In this document: positions 6,401 through 8,313 of the stretch, one piece after another
Layout: every line of letters starts with the position of its first letter
How positions within the stretch are numbered: the first letter of the stretch is position 1
Assembly (NCBI GenBank): GCA_027347545.1
Contig: DAIEQT010000436.1
Location: forward strand, 1 to 8,313
From: Ignavibacteria bacterium
GTDB taxonomy: Bacteria; Bacteroidota; Ignavibacteria; Ignavibacteriales; Melioribacteraceae
Direction: 5' to 3'
Length of the DNA: 8,313 bases
The notes under the pieces: model-generated
Seen by the model: only the letters and a program-made list of their open reading frames with translations
Told to the model about the DNA's origin: nothing
Databases searched by the model: none
Made by a program: the position numbers and the translations under genes

Positions 6401-6709
6401 TTATTGAGCGTTATTAACTTCGAACAAAGTAGTGTATTGTGTGGTTTGTTCTTTAATCATATCGGAGAGCTTTGTCATAAGGATATCAATTCTCTCGTCT
6501 GTGTTGTCTTCAAAACTATCGTAAGCTTCTTGTGTCTTAAAGATGTAAATTTCTTCAAAATTGTTTGCTTTATTTTTCTGCTCAAATACAGAATAACTTT
6601 CCAAACCTTCTGCTTTAACCAAGTTTTTTAATTCCCGCACAACATCTAAATAATCATTTCTCCGTTCCGGGTGAACGCTGTACTTGATTGAAAAAACAAC
6701 TCTACTCAT
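6401..6709 (-). CDS. Small ABM-fold protein (antibiotic biosynthesis monooxygenase-like, dimeric alpha-beta barrel)
   Basis: The 102-aa product has the size and pattern of the ABM/YgiN-like family. There is a first strand (VVFSIKYSVHPERRNDYLDVVREL), where the strand is followed by a helix that begins at HPERRNDY, then a central strand-turn-strand (SYSVFEQKNKANNFEEIYIFKTQEAYDSFEDN), and a final helix and strand (ILMTKLSDMIKEQTTQYTTLFEV). Members form ferredoxin-like dimers; some are monooxygenases for quinols or haem, and many have no known role. No residue here proves catalysis, so a function should not be assigned. The ATG at 6709 has a strong AGAGGAAA site overlapping the dapF stop region, with a gap of only 10 bases. 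It is thus co-transcribed and probably translationally coupled to dapF. Confidence 0.75.
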   Translation of the reverse strand: MSRVVFSIKYSVHPERRNDYLDVVRELKNLVKAEGLESYSVFEQKNKANNFEEIYIFKTQEAYDSFEDNTDERIDILMTKLSDMIKEQTTQYTTLFEVNNAQ

Positions 6710-6719
6710 TTATTTCCTC

Positions 6720-7574
6720 TTAAATTGTTATCTCACCATTAAAAACTACTTTTGCCGGACCTGTCAGAGAGACATCATCAAAATTTTGCCCGTCAAATTT
6801 GAAATCTACAACCAGTTGATCTCCACTTTTAGCCGAAAGCTTAACCGGCTGATTTACCAATCCATTCTTAAATAATACAACAGCAGAAGCTACCGATCCG
6901 GTTCCGCAAGATAGAGTTTCATCTTCAACTCCACGCTCATAGGTTCTAATCTTCGCCATTCCATCCACAACTTGAACGAAATTCACATTAGTACCTTCGG
7001 GTGCAAAATCTTTGTGATACCTAATTTCTTTTCCAATCTCAAATACCGGAAAATCTTCAATCAAACTGTAGCCGGATTTAAGATCAGCCGGATTTTTTAG
7101 AACATCCTCAATTTTTACTACCACATGAGGAGAACCGGTATCTGCAAACGAAGCATTAACAAGCTGTCCGGCAAACTTAATCTTAAAATTAAGATTGATT
7201 CGAGTCGGCGGAAGCAGATTAAATTTTACACTTCGGTCTGCAAAAACTTCGCCAGAGTATTGCTTCGAATTGAAAAGGAAACTTATTCTTGAACCACTTG
7301 CCAAGCCGTTTTCTGCTGCATAAAGTAAAGAACATCTGGAACCGTTAGCACAGAGTGAACCGCTAAATCCATCGGCATTGAAATACTGCATTCCAAAATC
7401 TGCCTCTACTGCCGGTTCAAGTACTAATACACCATCGGCACCAATTCCGGTACGCCGGTTGCAAATTTGAGCTATTTTCTCAGTTGTTAACTCAAGTTTC
7501 GGGTTGATTTTTGAATCAAAAAGGATAAAATCATTACCCGCGCCGCTCATTTTTGTAAAGAAGTACTTCTCCAT
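6720..7574 (-). CDS. dapF: Diaminopimelate epimerase
   Basis: DapF interconverts LL- and meso-diaminopimelate in the cytoplasm, supplying lysine and peptidoglycan synthesis. From the ATG at 7574 the protein has 284 aa, close to the typical 270-285. The N-terminus FTKMSGAGNDFILFD is canonical. The two-cysteine active site is present: C75 in LCANGSRC (the family usually has CGNG, so the alanine is a mild variant) and C223 in EDETLSCGTGS. GSPHVV (147-152), the NVNFV strand (196-200) and the ERGVEDET segment before C223 are typical DapF blocks. The frame stays open up to a TTG at 7613, but that adds 13 residues with no family counterpart and no ribosome binding site. The ATG also lacks a clear Shine-Dalgarno sequence. 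The gene is the first of the minus-strand series. Confidence 0.96.
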   Translation of the reverse strand: MEKYFFTKMSGAGNDFILFDSKINPKLELTTEKIAQICNRRTGIGADGVLVLEPAVEADFGMQYFNADGFSGSLCANGSRCSLLYAAENGLASGSRISFLFNSKQYSGEVFADRSVKFNLLPPTRINLNFKIKFAGQLVNASFADTGSPHVVVKIEDVLKNPADLKSGYSLIEDFPVFEIGKEIRYHKDFAPEGTNVNFVQVVDGMAKIRTYERGVEDETLSCGTGSVASAVVLFKNGLVNQPVKLSAKSGDQLVVDFKFDGQNFDDVSLTGPAKVVFNGEITI

Positions 7575-7735
7575 TTCAGGTTCAAATTTACGGGAATAGG
7601 ATTCCTTAAGCAACGAAAAAGATGATTTGGCACGGTTTTTTAGCTTTAATATGGCTGGTTTGAAACGATAATAAACGGTGAAGAACTATCTGTATCTTCT
7701 TATAACTATTTTGATAACTAAACAAAAGTAATAAG
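7575..7735. promoter_or_regulatory. Divergent intergenic region between dapF and the fapA-like gene
   Basis: These 161 bases separate two outward-facing genes and must hold both promoters. Two -10-like hexamers overlap: TATAAG on the minus strand (7704-7699), with a poor TTTGTT 16 bases upstream, and TATAAC on the plus strand (7701-7706), with no good -35 box. If they are used, the dapF leader would be about 115-120 bases and the fapA leader about 20-25. A perfect palindrome GGAAT-AGG-ATTCC (7593-7605) lies 18 bases before the dapF ATG. No riboswitch or terminator is recognisable. Confidence 0.3.
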
Positions 7736-8313
7736 GTGGATGAAATAGTTAAAAAAGGGATATTTAAGACTGCTAAAGTTGAAGTGGTTGATAAGAAAAT
7801 GAAAGCATTTTTAATTTTAAAAAATGCTGACCCGGAAAATTCAATTCCACTATCCAGGGAATATATAAACGATCTTCTTAACACTATTGGTATTAAGGTT
7901 GGAATTAAAAACGAAATCATAAATGATATTATTGAAGGAACGATTAATGAAGAAAGAGTTCTAGTAGCTGAAGGAATTTATCCGCAGCCCGGTAACGATT
8001 CATCAATTGAGTTTTATGTATCGGTGGAAAAATCGTTAAAACCTCAGATGCAAGAAGACGGGCACATTGATTATAAAGAAATAAAAGTTGTGGAAAGCGT
8101 TGCAAAAGATGCCCGGCTTGCAAAAAAAATTATTGCAACTATTGGCGCACCCGGCAAAGACCTTTTTGGCAACGAAATACCAGGCCTCTACGGAAAAGAT
8201 TTTCAATTTACACCCGGGCAAGGAACATACAGGGACCCGGCAGAAAATACATTATTCAGAGCGTCAATTGATGGAATTATTTTTTATGATCAAAAGTCCC
8301 ATACTCTTGAAGT
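7736..8313 (+). CDS. FapA-like DUF342 domain protein (partial, 3' end outside window)
   Basis: An open frame runs from the GTG at 7736 to the window edge, giving 192 full codons without a stop; an in-frame TAA at 7715-7717 bounds it upstream. The protein matches the N-terminal domain of FapA/DUF342 proteins: VEVVDKKMKAFLIL near the start, a helix-plus-KVGI segment (about residues 40-56), RVLVAEGIYP (about 74-83), an EDGHIDYKEI block, then the hallmark IGAPGKDLFGNEIPGLYGKD and ASIDGIIFY. FapA-type proteins have a central right-handed beta-helix, not yet reached here, and are linked to flagellar or polar positioning in some proteobacteria. Elsewhere their role is unknown. The GTG overlaps an AAGGTGG tract and has no separate ribosome binding site, so the exact start is uncertain. 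It is the only plus-strand gene and is divergent from dapF. Confidence 0.85.
   Translation, partial: MDEIVKKGIFKTAKVEVVDKKMKAFLILKNADPENSIPLSREYINDLLNTIGIKVGIKNEIINDIIEGTINEERVLVAEGIYPQPGNDSSIEFYVSVEKSLKPQMQEDGHIDYKEIKVVESVAKDARLAKKIIATIGAPGKDLFGNEIPGLYGKDFQFTPGQGTYRDPAENTLFRASIDGIIFYDQKSHTLE

Noticed and set aside
6404..6875. Two plus-strand frames opposite the ABM gene and the 3' end of dapF
   Set aside because: They mirror real coding sequence and their hydrophobic stretches are an artefact of reading AT-rich codons in reverse.
7575..7613. TTG at 7613 as the dapF start
   Set aside because: It would add 13 residues not found in the family and has no ribosome binding site; the ATG at 7574 gives the canonical N-terminus.
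7740..7748. ATG at 7740 as start of the fapA-like gene
   Set aside because: It is out of frame and reads ATG AAA TAG; the DUF342 frame is entered through the GTG at 7736.
7606..8221. Minus-strand frames opposite the fapA-like gene
   Set aside because: The plus strand carries a clear DUF342 protein across this stretch; the minus frames have no family resemblance.

Overview
The window is an AT-rich stretch of bacterial chromosome, roughly 40% GC by eye. All complete genes lie on the minus strand, and one partial gene enters from the right on the plus strand. The proteins (AccB/AccC, EF-P, a YfgM-like TPR protein, DapF, GuaA) look like those of the Bacteroidota/Chlorobiota/Ignavibacteriota group. 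That placement is an inference from remembered family resemblance, not from a search. Everything is chromosomal core or housekeeping. I see no insertion sequence, integrase, tRNA, rRNA, CRISPR array or phage gene.

Reading right to left, in the direction of transcription: a divergent intergenic region (about 7575-7735) separates fapA-like DUF342 (plus, cut by the window edge) from dapF. After dapF come an ABM-fold small protein 10 bases downstream, a 97-base spacer holding a very long RNA hairpin (6333-6392), a CehA/McbA-like PHP-domain protein, a membrane-anchored TPR protein, and a 70-base spacer with a weak hairpin. Next is the tight block efp-accB-accC-gcvH, with gaps of 12, 27 and 10 bases. 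It ends in a good intrinsic terminator (1585-1618). guaA starts only 16 bases after that terminator. A strong ribosome binding site and three codons of a further gene touch the left edge.

efp-accB-accC is a widespread bacterial cluster. AccB and AccC form the biotin-carboxylating half of acetyl-CoA carboxylase, which makes malonyl-CoA for fatty acid synthesis. GcvH carries lipoate, which is made from octanoyl-ACP, so its place in this operon makes metabolic sense. DapF makes meso-diaminopimelate for lysine and peptidoglycan, and GuaA makes GMP.

The main anomalies are an in-frame TAA at codon 150 of an otherwise perfect guaA, lying between the catalytic cysteine and histidine of the glutaminase domain; a 60-base, 24-bp hairpin between the ABM and PHP genes that pairs fully only as minus-strand RNA; the terminator immediately before guaA; and a cysteine in the glycine-rich ATP loop of AccC. 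I found no evidence of a new multi-gene system.
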